Below, in pieces: positions 6,401 to 13,137 of a stretch of 14,337 bases of DNA; the first letter of the stretch is position 1; each line of letters opens with the position of its first letter. Under the pieces are notes generated by a model. The model saw only the letters and a list, made by a program, of their open reading frames with translations, was not told the origin of the DNA and ran no database searches. The DNA is from Treponema sp. (GTDB lineage: Bacteria > Spirochaetota > Spirochaetia > Treponematales > Breznakiellaceae): assembly GCA_031259515.1 (NCBI GenBank), contig JAIRLK010000371.1, positions 1 through 14,337 on the forward strand. The letters are read 5' to 3'. The translations under genes and the position numbers were made by a program.

Positions 6401-6440
6401 CCGGGAGGCCGCGTAAGGGGCTTTCCGGCGCGGGGTTTTT
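6401..6440 (+). terminator. hairpin attenuator between binding-protein gene 2 and the transporter genes
   Basis: CCGGGAGGCC (6401-6410) pairs with GGCTTTCCGG (6419-6428) around a GCGTAAGG loop, making a 10-bp stem with two G-T pairs. A T5 run follows only after seven further bases (6436-6440). The layout resembles the terminator at 4903-4948 but is weaker. Partial read-through would give more binding protein than membrane complex, a common arrangement in binding-protein transporter operons. No separate promoter for the ATPase gene was identified. Confidence 0.6.
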
Positions 6441-6481
6441 AATTTATTTCAGTTTCTTTTCTTTTACGACAAGGAGTTTTC

Positions 6482-8080
6482 ATGGCTGACGGTTTGCCCC
6501 TGCTCCGGCTGGAGGGTGTCTCGAAGGAATTCTACGGGACGCCGGTGCTGTCGGATGTCAAATTTTCCCTGAATAAAGGGGAAATTGTCGCGCTTGTTGG
6601 GGAGAACGGGGCGGGTAAGACTACCCTGATGCAGATCCTCTTTGGGATGCCGGTAATTGCCGATACCGGCGGCTATGGGGGCGCTATTTACCTTCGCGGC
6701 AAGCCGGTGTCCTTTAAGAGCCCTTTTGACGCCCTGGAGGAGGGAATAGGCATGGTTCACCAGGAATTTTCCCTGGTTCCGGGCTTTACGGCCTATGAAA
6801 ACATCCTCCTTAACCGGGAACCGGTAAAGGGAAATCCCGCAGTGGAGGTTTTTGGGGACAGGATGGCCACCCTCAGACGGGATACGATGAAGGATAGGGC
6901 CGGCAAGGCTATCGCTAAACTGGGGGTCAGGATAGACCCGGAAACGGTGGTGTCCGAAATGCCCGTGGCCCACAAGCAGTTTACCGAAATCGCCCGGGAG
7001 ATAGACCGGGAGCAGGTGGAAATCCTGGTCCTGGATGAGCCCACCGCGGTACTTACCGAAAGCGAGGCGGATATTCTTCTGGCCGCCTTGAAACGTCTTG
7101 CCGCCGAGGGGATAGGGATTATCTTCATCTCTCACCGGCTCCGGGAAGTAACCGAAATCGCCGACCGGGTGGTGGTTCTCAGGGACGGGCGTATCATCAA
7201 GGATACGCCGGTGCAAGGGGTGACGGTTCCGGACATAGCCTCCTGGATGGTGGGCCGGGAAGTGTCGAATCAGGGGCCGGCGGACCGGGAAGAAGCCGCT
7301 CTTTCCGCCGGAGACCGGGCCGAAGCCCTGCGGGTGGAACATCTTTGGGTGGATATGCCCGGCGAAACGGTCCGGGATGTTTCCTTTACGGTTGCCAAAG
7401 GGGAAATCTTTGGGATTGGGGGGCTTGCGGGCCAGGGCAAACTGGGGATTCCCAACGGCGTCATGGGGCTTTGGCCTTCCGGCGGCAGGGTCTTTTTGGA
7501 CGGCGCGGAAGTTCCCCTGGGGAATCCCAAGACCGCCCTGGACGTGGGGATGGCGTCTGTATCGGAGGATCGCCGGGGAGTGGGCCTGCTCCTGGACGAA
7601 AGTCTGGACTGGAACGTTGCTTTTGGGGCTATGCAGAATCAGGGCGCGTACCTCAAGTCCTATTTCGGAGGGCTTTTTACCCTGAGGGACGACAAGGCCA
7701 TGCGGGCCCTGGCGGAAGAATACATAAAAAAACTGGAAATCAAGTGCACCGGCGGCAAACAGCCCGCCAAGGAGCTTTCCGGGGGAAACCAGCAGAAAGT
7801 GTGCCTTGCCAAGGCTTTTGCCCTGAACCCGAAACTTCTCTTTGTGTCCGAGCCTACCAGGGGTATAGATGTCGGGGCGAAGAAGATCGTCCTGGATACC
7901 CTCCGCTCCTATAACAGGGAACGGGGAACCACTATCGTCATGGTTTCCAGCGAACTGGAGGAACTCCGTTCGGTCTGCGGCCGGATCGCCATCGTGGAGA
8001 ACGGGCGTATAGCGGGGATACTGGCGCCCAACAGGGCGGCGGCGGAATTCGGTCTCCTGATGTCCGGAGGGAATCTATGA
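6482..8080 (+). CDS. ABC transporter ATPase with two fused nucleotide-binding domains (RbsA/MglA type)
   Basis: This 532-aa cytoplasmic protein powers the importer. NBD1 has Walker A GENGAGKTT (40-48), Q-loop HQEFSLVPG (93-101), Walker B ILVLDEPTAVL (181-191, catalytic E186) and H-loop SHR (217-219), but its signature is degenerate (EMPVAHKQ, near 159-166). NBD2 has a proper signature LSGGNQQKV (432-440), but its P-loop is GLAGQGKLG (314-322) without the S/T after K320, and its Walker B reads LLFVSEPTRGID. Only one composite site, NBD1 Walker motifs facing the NBD2 signature, should hydrolyse ATP. RbsA-type proteins are often asymmetric; the SEP variant goes further. ATG 6482 follows AAGGAG at 6470-6475. 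The stop overlaps the permease start (ATGA). Confidence 0.92.
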   Translation: MADGLPLLRLEGVSKEFYGTPVLSDVKFSLNKGEIVALVGENGAGKTTLMQILFGMPVIADTGGYGGAIYLRGKPVSFKSPFDALEEGIGMVHQEFSLVPGFTAYENILLNREPVKGNPAVEVFGDRMATLRRDTMKDRAGKAIAKLGVRIDPETVVSEMPVAHKQFTEIAREIDREQVEILVLDEPTAVLTESEADILLAALKRLAAEGIGIIFISHRLREVTEIADRVVVLRDGRIIKDTPVQGVTVPDIASWMVGREVSNQGPADREEAALSAGDRAEALRVEHLWVDMPGETVRDVSFTVAKGEIFGIGGLAGQGKLGIPNGVMGLWPSGGRVFLDGAEVPLGNPKTALDVGMASVSEDRRGVGLLLDESLDWNVAFGAMQNQGAYLKSYFGGLFTLRDDKAMRALAEEYIKKLEIKCTGGKQPAKELSGGNQQKVCLAKAFALNPKLLFVSEPTRGIDVGAKKIVLDTLRSYNRERGTTIVMVSSELEELRSVCGRIAIVENGRIAGILAPNRAAAEFGLLMSGGNL

Positions 8081-9136
8081 ACGACAGTTTTAAGAAACGG
8101 GTAAGCGAATTCATTGTTGACTTCGGCTGGCCCCGGCTGATCATTTTCTTGTTTGTGGTGATGCTCTTTATCGCCGCTCCCATCGTGGGGGTACGGGTGG
8201 ACAATTCTCTCAAAGACGTACTGGTCAGGTTCGGACAGAACGGGGTCATGGTCCTGGCTATGGTTCCCATGATGCAGGCCGGCGCGGGGCTTAACTTCGG
8301 CCTTCCGGTAGGCATCATTGCGGGCCTTTTGGGAGCCACCTTGTCCATGCAGTGCCATTTTACGGGCATCGGGGGCTTCCTGATGGCCGTTATTTTCAGC
8401 CTTCCCTTTTCGGTTCTTTTCGGCTGGCTCTACGGGATGCTCCTTAACAAAGTGAAGGGTGAGGAAATGACCATCGCCATGTACGTGGGTTTTTCCGCGG
8501 TTACCTTTATGGCTATCATGTGGCTTATCCTCCCGTTTACGAATCCTACTATGGTTTGGGGGTATACCGGGCAGGGGCTCAGGACGACCATCACTCTGGA
8601 CGGTTACTGGTCCCGGATTCTCAATAACTTTTTGGCGGTTAGGATCGGCCCGGTTTTTGAATTTCCCACCGGGTCCATCCTATTTTTCGCATTGATGGCC
8701 TTTATCATGTGGCTTTTCATGCACAGCCGTACCGGGACGGCCCTGACTGCGGTGGGATCCAACCCCGATTTTGCCCGGGCCGGGGGCGTTTCCGTTCACC
8801 GTATGCGTATCATCAGCGTCATGGTTTCCACGGTTTACGGGGCCATAGGCATTCTGGTTTACCAGCAGAGTTTTGGCTTTATCCAGCTCTACCAGGCGCC
8901 TTTGTACATGGCTTTTCCCGCAGTAGCCGCGATACTTCTGGGGGGGCGCCTCGGTGAATAAGGCGGCCATCCTCCATGTGGTAGTGGGTACTTTCCTGTT
9001 CCAGAGTATTCTGGCCATGACCCCCTCGGTGATCAACAGCGTCCTTAAAACCGATATGTCCGAAGTCATCCGCATCCTTATTTCCAACGGGATGATCATT
9101 TACGCGCTGACCCGGAAAACGAAGGTGACCAAATGA
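8077..9136 (+). pseudogene. ABC transporter permease 1 (RbsC-like), frameshifted at a G7 tract
   Basis: This gene encodes a BPD_transp_2-type inner-membrane permease in two frames. Frame one (8077-8961, 294 aa) has repeated hydrophobic helices and the ATPase-contact loop RTGTALTAVGSNPDFARAGG (219-238), then ends AAILLGGRLGE. The second frame picks up at 8948 with ASVNKAAILHVVVGTFLFQ and runs to TGA 9136. The neighbouring permease reads AAILVGGASVSRATITNVFIGT at the same place, so the intact protein should read LLGGASVNKA. Seven G residues (8940-8946) sit where six are expected; deleting one restores a 352-aa protein. The truncated form loses about the last 63 residues, including the terminal membrane segments. 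The downstream part is still well conserved, so the lesion is recent, phase-variable, bypassed or a sequencing error. Both ends overlap neighbours by ATGA. Confidence 0.85.
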
Positions 9137-10248
9137 AACAAAATCCCCACCGCCTTTTAGGGGCGGATTTTCTTGCGAATAACATGGTGGTAGTCATTTT
9201 TGTGGTTATCACGGCGGCGGCGGTTCCCCTGTCGGGATTGTCCATGACATCCATACTCCAGGAGATACTTACCCGTCTGGGGCGGAACTGTTTTCTGGTA
9301 TTCAGTCTGGTCCTTCCCATCATGGCCGGTATGGGGATCAACTTCGGCATGGTCCTGGGGGCCATGGCCGGGCAGATCGGCCTTATTTTCGCGGTAGACT
9401 GGAATATCGTAGGAGTACCGGGACTTATCTTTGCTTCCCTTATCGGCGTTCCCATCGCCGCCCTTCTGGGCTGGCTTGCGGGGACCATCCTCAACCGCGC
9501 CCGGGGCCGGGAAATGGTTACGGGTTATATGCTGGGGTTCTTTATGGACGGTTTCTATCAGCTCATCGTCCTCTATCTTATGGGCTTCATCATTCCCGTT
9601 CATTCCCTGGCCATCACGTTAAGCCGGGGTTACGGCATACGGAACACCCTTAATCTGGAAACCATGCGTATGTCCCTGGACCGGCTCATCCCCCTGCGTA
9701 TAGGGACCATTACCCTGCCTGTTGCCAATTACCTCATCATCGGCGTTCTCTGCCTTTTCATTATCTGGTTCAGACGTACCAAGCTGGGTCAGGATATGCG
9801 GGCTGTGGGACAGGACCAGCAGGTAGCTCACGCGGCGGGCATACCGGTGGACTATACCCGTATCATCGCCATCGTTATTTCCACGATACTCGCAAGCCTG
9901 GGGCAGATCATCTTCCTTCAGAACATGGGGAACATGGCCACCTACAACGCCCACCGCCAGACCGGTTTCTTCGCCGCCGCCGCCATTCTCGTAGGCGGGG
10001 CTTCGGTGAGCAGAGCGACCATCACCAATGTCTTCATCGGGACCGTGCTGCTCCACCTCATGTACATCGTAGTCCCCCGGGCGGGGATCAATCTTTTCGG
10101 GGACGCCATGATAGGGGAATACTTTAGGGACGCCTTTAGTTTCGCAATTATCGCCCTGGCTTTGGTGATCCATGCGTGGCGTAAGCGGGCCAACGCCGAG
10201 CAGAACCGTTCTGCCTTGCGGGGCGCCGCCGAAGCCATAGCTGAGTAA
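9133..10248 (+). CDS. ABC transporter permease 2 (RbsC-like, BPD_transp_2 family)
   Basis: This 371-aa inner-membrane protein has roughly nine or ten hydrophobic segments and is the second transmembrane subunit of the importer. The conserved cytoplasmic loop RTKLGQDMRAVGQDQQVAHA (215-234), followed by AGIPVDYTRI, matches the region that contacts the ATPase coupling helix in RbsC-type permeases. It is related to permease 1: MAGMGINFGMVLGAM corresponds to QAGAGLNFGLPVGII, and both have GWL(A/Y)G..LN and ILVGGASV / ILLGGASV blocks. A heterodimeric channel is therefore expected. The start ATG 9133 overlaps the permease 1 stop in ATGA, implying translational coupling; ribosomes that stop early at 8961 in the frameshifted permease would not reach this junction, so expression may fall. 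The frame is intact. Confidence 0.9.
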   Translation: MKQNPHRLLGADFLANNMVVVIFVVITAAAVPLSGLSMTSILQEILTRLGRNCFLVFSLVLPIMAGMGINFGMVLGAMAGQIGLIFAVDWNIVGVPGLIFASLIGVPIAALLGWLAGTILNRARGREMVTGYMLGFFMDGFYQLIVLYLMGFIIPVHSLAITLSRGYGIRNTLNLETMRMSLDRLIPLRIGTITLPVANYLIIGVLCLFIIWFRRTKLGQDMRAVGQDQQVAHAAGIPVDYTRIIAIVISTILASLGQIIFLQNMGNMATYNAHRQTGFFAAAAILVGGASVSRATITNVFIGTVLLHLMYIVVPRAGINLFGDAMIGEYFRDAFSFAIIALALVIHAWRKRANAEQNRSALRGAAEAIAE

Positions 10249-10259
10249 GGGAGGATAGT

Positions 10260-10805
10260 ATGGCCGAAACAAGAACGAGCGCCGGACGCAAAGCTGGGGA
10301 AAGAAAGGCTTCCGGTCAGGACAGCGGCGGTTCCCGCCGCCGCGGCGTCATACGCGCCGCCCTCATAGCCCTCTGGATAGGCGCGGGGGTGATCCTCTTT
10401 ATTTTTAGCCGGGGCCACGCGCTTCTGGTAGACAACCGCAATCTCCAGGACCAGGGTATACGGGCGCCGGATATGATCACCGTGTTTGTGGACGACCTGA
10501 ACGGCCTCGAATTTTTCCGGGGCGACCGGGATCGCTTCCAGGTAGCCGGTTCCAAGCACCGGATTTCCGTTGAATTCAGCGACGGGACTCCGCCCTTTGA
10601 AGGGACTTTTACCCTGCCCATTAAGGACGATATGTATATCCTCTCCATCCCCAAGATGATTTCCGGCATAGAACCTTTCGTGGAGGTGTTCCGTTCCGCA
10701 GAGGTCAACCGGGAGGAAGCCGCAGCCGCCCGCGCCGCCGGAGGGGCTGACCAAGCGGGAGAAGCGGAGGGGCTTGATATATTTGACACTATGTTTGGGG
10801 AGTGA
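10260..10805 (+). CDS. membrane-anchored accessory protein of the transporter, unknown function
   Basis: This 181-aa protein has a basic, disordered N-terminus (residues 1-29), one membrane helix (about 30-50: VIRAALIALWIGAGVILFIF) and an extracytoplasmic beta-rich domain (about 55-150, with ITVFVDDLNGLEFF, HRISVEFSDG and DDMYILSIPKM), then an Ala/Glu-rich tail ending DIFDTMFGE. By the positive-inside rule the N-terminus is cytoplasmic. GGGAGG (10249-10254) lies just before ATG 10260, 11 bases after permease 2, and a terminator follows its stop, so it is the last gene of the operon. Position suggests a role in receptor docking or assembly. It may correspond to an uncharacterised DUF (DUF6672 comes to mind, unverified). 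No enzymatic motif is seen. Confidence 0.75.
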   Translation: MAETRTSAGRKAGERKASGQDSGGSRRRGVIRAALIALWIGAGVILFIFSRGHALLVDNRNLQDQGIRAPDMITVFVDDLNGLEFFRGDRDRFQVAGSKHRISVEFSDGTPPFEGTFTLPIKDDMYILSIPKMISGIEPFVEVFRSAEVNREEAAAARAAGGADQAGEAEGLDIFDTMFGE

Positions 10806-10806
10806 T

Positions 10807-10828
10807 GCGGGGGCTCCCGCTGGTTTTT
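10807..10828 (+). terminator. rho-independent terminator closing the transporter operon
   Basis: GCGGG (10807-10811) pairs with CCCGC (10816-10820) around GGCT; TGG and T5 (10824-10828) follow. It begins two bases after the accessory-protein stop codon. The stem is short but all GC. Confidence 0.6.
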
Positions 10829-10926
10829 GATATTCGTACGGTTGTACTGTTAACGTGAGTTCGGTGAAAAGTTATAGAGAGGAGAGGTTCAGAAAATCGT
10901 TTACAGACGCTATGACCGCCCGTTTC

Positions 10927-10970
10927 CGTAACAACACGTGTCCCTCATCTCCATCAACGTGTTGCATACG
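10927..10970 (+). repeat. imperfect inverted repeat in the 10829-11102 intergenic region
   Basis: CAACACGT (10932-10939) and ACGTGTTG (10957-10964) are perfect inverted arms, extended after a one- and two-base mismatch by CGTA (10927-10930) and TACG (10967-10970), giving 12 pairs around a 17-base loop. Upstream lie a weak promoter-like pair (TTAACG 10850-10855, 17 bases, TATAGA 10873-10878) and a GGAGAGG ribosome-site-like stretch (10881-10887) with no suitable start codon after it. The hairpin could be an operator, a transcribed RNA structure or the remnant of an insertion. Apart from these elements and the promoter at 11044, nothing is seen in this roughly 270-base gap. Confidence 0.5.
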
Positions 10971-11043
10971 TTACAGGGTGTGGCGCCGATAAAACTGACT
11001 CCCCTAGACTTCCCCCTCCTTCCTGCGAAGGACCGGATGAATC

Positions 11044-11073
11044 TTGATGATGAGCCTATCCGGTAGGTATAAT
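11044..11073 (+). promoter_or_regulatory. promoter of the miaB operon
   Basis: TTGATG (11044-11049) and a perfect TATAAT (11068-11073) are 18 bases apart. The transcript would begin about 20 bases before ATG 11103, leaving room for the GAGGAG ribosome site at 11091-11096. A second -10-like TATAGT overlaps at 11074-11079. Confidence 0.6.
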
Positions 11074-11102
11074 TATAGTACAATGAAACCGAGGAGTGAT
11101 GT

Positions 11103-11477
11103 ATGAATGATATAGAACCACGGGTCCGGAGGGGGTATACGCCGACTAATGTCCTAGCCAAACAGGGGGTAACCGCGATAGGCAGCCTCATTGGGGGAGC
11201 CGGCCTTTTGATTGCCGGCGTCCTTCCGCCGGTTATTGGGATTATCCTGGGGGGCGTCGTCGCGTTGACCGGCATAGCGGCCACCCTGTCTAAACACAGC
11301 GATGACCGGAAGATCGGCATCCTTGCCACGGCAGCGGGGGGCCTTACCATCCTTTCCAAGGCCGGGATATTGAAGCCCCTAGCGGGAACCCTTTTGGCCA
11401 TAGGCGCGGTCGGGCTTTTGGCCGCGGGCATTTGGAACGGCGTCAAATTCCTTAAAGGGCTAAAGAGCAGGGCGTGA
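11103..11477 (+). CDS. small hydrophobic membrane protein, unrecognised
   Basis: This 124-aa protein has a polar N-terminus (MNDIEPRVRRGYTPTNVLAKQG) and then mostly glycine- and alanine-rich hydrophobic sequence. Two helices (about 24-41 and 43-62) are separated by a PP turn; after a polar loop KHSDDRK, two more follow (about 71-86 and 90-112), and the end is basic (KFLKGLKSRA). There are no cysteines and no catalytic motif, and no family is recognised. The start is supported by GAGGAG at 11091-11096 and the promoter just upstream. Its stop overlaps the miaB GTG start by four bases, so its translation probably drives miaB translation. Function cannot be inferred. Confidence 0.7.
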   Translation: MNDIEPRVRRGYTPTNVLAKQGVTAIGSLIGGAGLLIAGVLPPVIGIILGGVVALTGIAATLSKHSDDRKIGILATAAGGLTILSKAGILKPLAGTLLAIGAVGLLAAGIWNGVKFLKGLKSRA

Positions 11478-12823
11478 CGTATTTTTTTGAGACCTACGGG
11501 TGCCAGATGAATACCGCCGAGTCTGCGGCCCTGGACGTGACCCTGAAGGAGCGGGGCTGGCAAGCCGCGCAAGACGGGGAAACCGCCGATTTGGTGCTTA
11601 TCAATACCTGCGCGGTCCGGGAAACTGCGGAAAAACGGGTCATGGGCCGGCTGGCCCAGTACGGCGCCGTGAAGAAGAAGCGGCCCTTTACCCTGGTTGT
11701 GGCCGGCTGTATGGCCCAGCGTCTGGGGGAGGGCCTCAAGGAAAAGGCCGGGGCGGTTGATTACGTTATGGGGACCTCTTCCCGCTCCCTTTTCCCCCTG
11801 ATCTTGGAAGCGGTGGAGCGGGGCGGAAGGGCGCTTCATCTTGCCGGGGAAAAACCGGCCTTTTCGTTTTCGTCTTCCCACCTTGAGGAAGGGCAATTCC
11901 GCAGTTTTGTGCCTATCATGCATGGGTGCGACAACTTCTGTTCGTATTGCATAGTCCCGTATGTGAGGGGCAGGGAAACCTCCAGGGATCCGGCTTCCAT
12001 AGCGGCGGAAATCCGGCTCCTGGCTGACCGGGGGGTCAGGGAAATCACCCTGCTGGGGCAAAACGTCAACACCTACCGTTGGGAAGGGGCTGGCAGAGCT
12101 GGCGGAGCTGGCAGAGCCGTGGACTTCCCCGGCCTTCTGGAGCTGGCCGCACGGGAAACAGCGGGAACTCCTATAGGGCGGGTACGGTTTTTATCCGCCA
12201 ATCCTAAAGATTTTTCTTCCCGGACCATTGCAGTCATGGCGGAAAATCCGGTGTTCTGCCGGCACCTTCATCTGTGCGTCCAGCACGGCTCTAACACGGT
12301 GCTTGCGGCTATGAACCGCCGCTATACACGGGAATCCTACCTGGCCCTGGCGGAGGAAATCCGCAAAGCCATGCCGGACATGAGCTTTTCCACGGACATT
12401 CTGGTAGGGTTCCCCGGTGAAACCGAGACGGACCTGGAAGAGACCCTCTCGCTTATGGAGGAAGTCAAGTTTCTCTATGCCTACATGTACCATTACAACC
12501 CACGGGAAAATACCGCCGCCTACAGCCTGCCCGGACGCATTCCGGAGGCGGTGAAACGGGAACGGCTGGCACGGGTCATTGCGCTTCAAAAGAAACATAC
12601 CCAGGAATTGCTGAGAGGCCGCCTGGGAATGGAGGAAAAAGTTTTAATTGAGGGAATTTCCCGGAAAAATGCCGATGAATTAATAACCCGCACTGAAAAA
12701 GATGAAATGGTGGTGGCCCCTGGTTCACCCTCTATGATAGGTTCCTTTGCTTGGGTTACCCTTTCATCCCTGCGGGGAAATACTTTCCGTACAAAGGAGC
12801 TTGCTTTATGCCCTGGCGATTGA
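11474..12823 (+). CDS. miaB: tRNA-2-methylthio-N6-dimethylallyladenosine synthase
   Basis: MiaB is a radical-SAM methylthiotransferase that converts i6A37 to ms2i6A37 in tRNAs reading UNN codons. The N-terminal domain carries the three cluster-binding cysteines C10 (TYGCQMN), C46 (NTCAVRE) and C79 (AGCMAQ). The radical SAM motif follows with C152, C156 and C159 in HGCDNFCSYCIVPYVRGRE, and a TRAM RNA-binding domain ends the protein (about 385-449). TYGCQMN and YCIVPYVRGRE separate it from the related RimO and MtaB. Length, 449 aa, is normal. GTG at 11474 overlaps the preceding stop by four bases; no strong ribosome site is present, so coupling is likely. After GQNVNTYRW there is a small AGRAGGAGRA insertion encoded by a 9-nt tandem repeat. 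Confidence 0.95.
   Translation: MTYFFETYGCQMNTAESAALDVTLKERGWQAAQDGETADLVLINTCAVRETAEKRVMGRLAQYGAVKKKRPFTLVVAGCMAQRLGEGLKEKAGAVDYVMGTSSRSLFPLILEAVERGGRALHLAGEKPAFSFSSSHLEEGQFRSFVPIMHGCDNFCSYCIVPYVRGRETSRDPASIAAEIRLLADRGVREITLLGQNVNTYRWEGAGRAGGAGRAVDFPGLLELAARETAGTPIGRVRFLSANPKDFSSRTIAVMAENPVFCRHLHLCVQHGSNTVLAAMNRRYTRESYLALAEEIRKAMPDMSFSTDILVGFPGETETDLEETLSLMEEVKFLYAYMYHYNPRENTAAYSLPGRIPEAVKRERLARVIALQKKHTQELLRGRLGMEEKVLIEGISRKNADELITRTEKDEMVVAPGSPSMIGSFAWVTLSSLRGNTFRTKELALCPGD
12089..12115 (+). repeat. 9-nt tandem repeat within miaB (three units)
   Basis: GCTGGCAGA, GCTGGCGGA and GCTGGCAGA follow one another at 12089-12097, 12098-12106 and 12107-12115, encoding AGR/AGG/AGR in a loop after the conserved GQNVNTYRW motif. 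The repeat length is a multiple of three, so copy-number changes would keep the frame. Confidence 0.85.
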
Positions 12824-13137
12824 TTGGATTCATACTTGTCTTTGCGGTTCTCCTTGTTTTTATAACCTTGAACTTGGGGAATACCTGTGATATTTCCTTT
12901 GGTTTTAAGAAGATTACCGACGCGCCGGTATTTCTTACCATCTTTTGCGCCTTTGCTTTGGGCCTGCTTTGCGCCATTCCCCTGTCAATTTCCCTGGGCT
13001 TACGAAAAAAAGCCAAGCCGGACAAACTTCCCCCGCCGGCGGCGGGAAAATCCCGGAAAAAGAAGAAAGGAGCGGCGTCAGGCGAGGAAGCCGCCGGGGA
13101 AGCCCCGTATGATGAAAATTCCTATGGGATCGATTAA
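12808..13137 (+). CDS. LapA-like (DUF1049) small inner-membrane protein
   Basis: This 109-aa protein has two membrane helices: MPWRLIGFILVFAVLLVFITLNLGN (1-25) and PVFLTIFCAFALGLLCAIPLSISLGL (about 37-62), joined by TCDISFGFKKITDA, then a basic, lysine-rich cytoplasmic tail and an acidic end. Two helices around an N...I.F.F segment is the LapA/DUF1049 pattern; E. coli LapA works with LapB in controlling lipopolysaccharide synthesis, but treponemes generally lack typical LPS, so that role should not be assumed. AAAGGAG (12793-12799) lies eight bases before ATG 12808, which decides the start; a longer in-frame start at 12751 lies within miaB and is unlikely. It overlaps miaB by 16 bases. Confidence 0.7.
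   Translation: MPWRLIGFILVFAVLLVFITLNLGNTCDISFGFKKITDAPVFLTIFCAFALGLLCAIPLSISLGLRKKAKPDKLPPPAAGKSRKKKKGAASGEEAAGEAPYDENSYGID

Noticed and set aside
8954..9136. Independent small membrane protein starting at GTG 8954
   Set aside because: Its sequence continues permease 1 collinearly with the sister permease, so it is the displaced C-terminus, not a separate gene.
10927..10974. Integron attC-like recombination site
   Set aside because: The arms do not fit the RYYYAAC/GTTRRRY core boxes, and there is no integrase or cassette array nearby.
10912..10992. 26-codon open frame inside the intergenic region
   Set aside because: It has no properly spaced ribosome site, an unusual Cys/Arg/Ser-rich composition, and is built over the inverted repeat.
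10910..12061. Long open frame on the minus strand (383 codons) opposite the small membrane gene and miaB
   Set aside because: It is antisense to a complete miaB with all catalytic motifs, and its translation is proline/arginine-rich low-complexity sequence without any recognisable motif.
12887..13111. Longer N-terminus for the SPOR-domain protein
   Set aside because: The extension runs through the LapA-like gene in another frame, and a clear signal peptide begins at ATG 13112 (or 13109).
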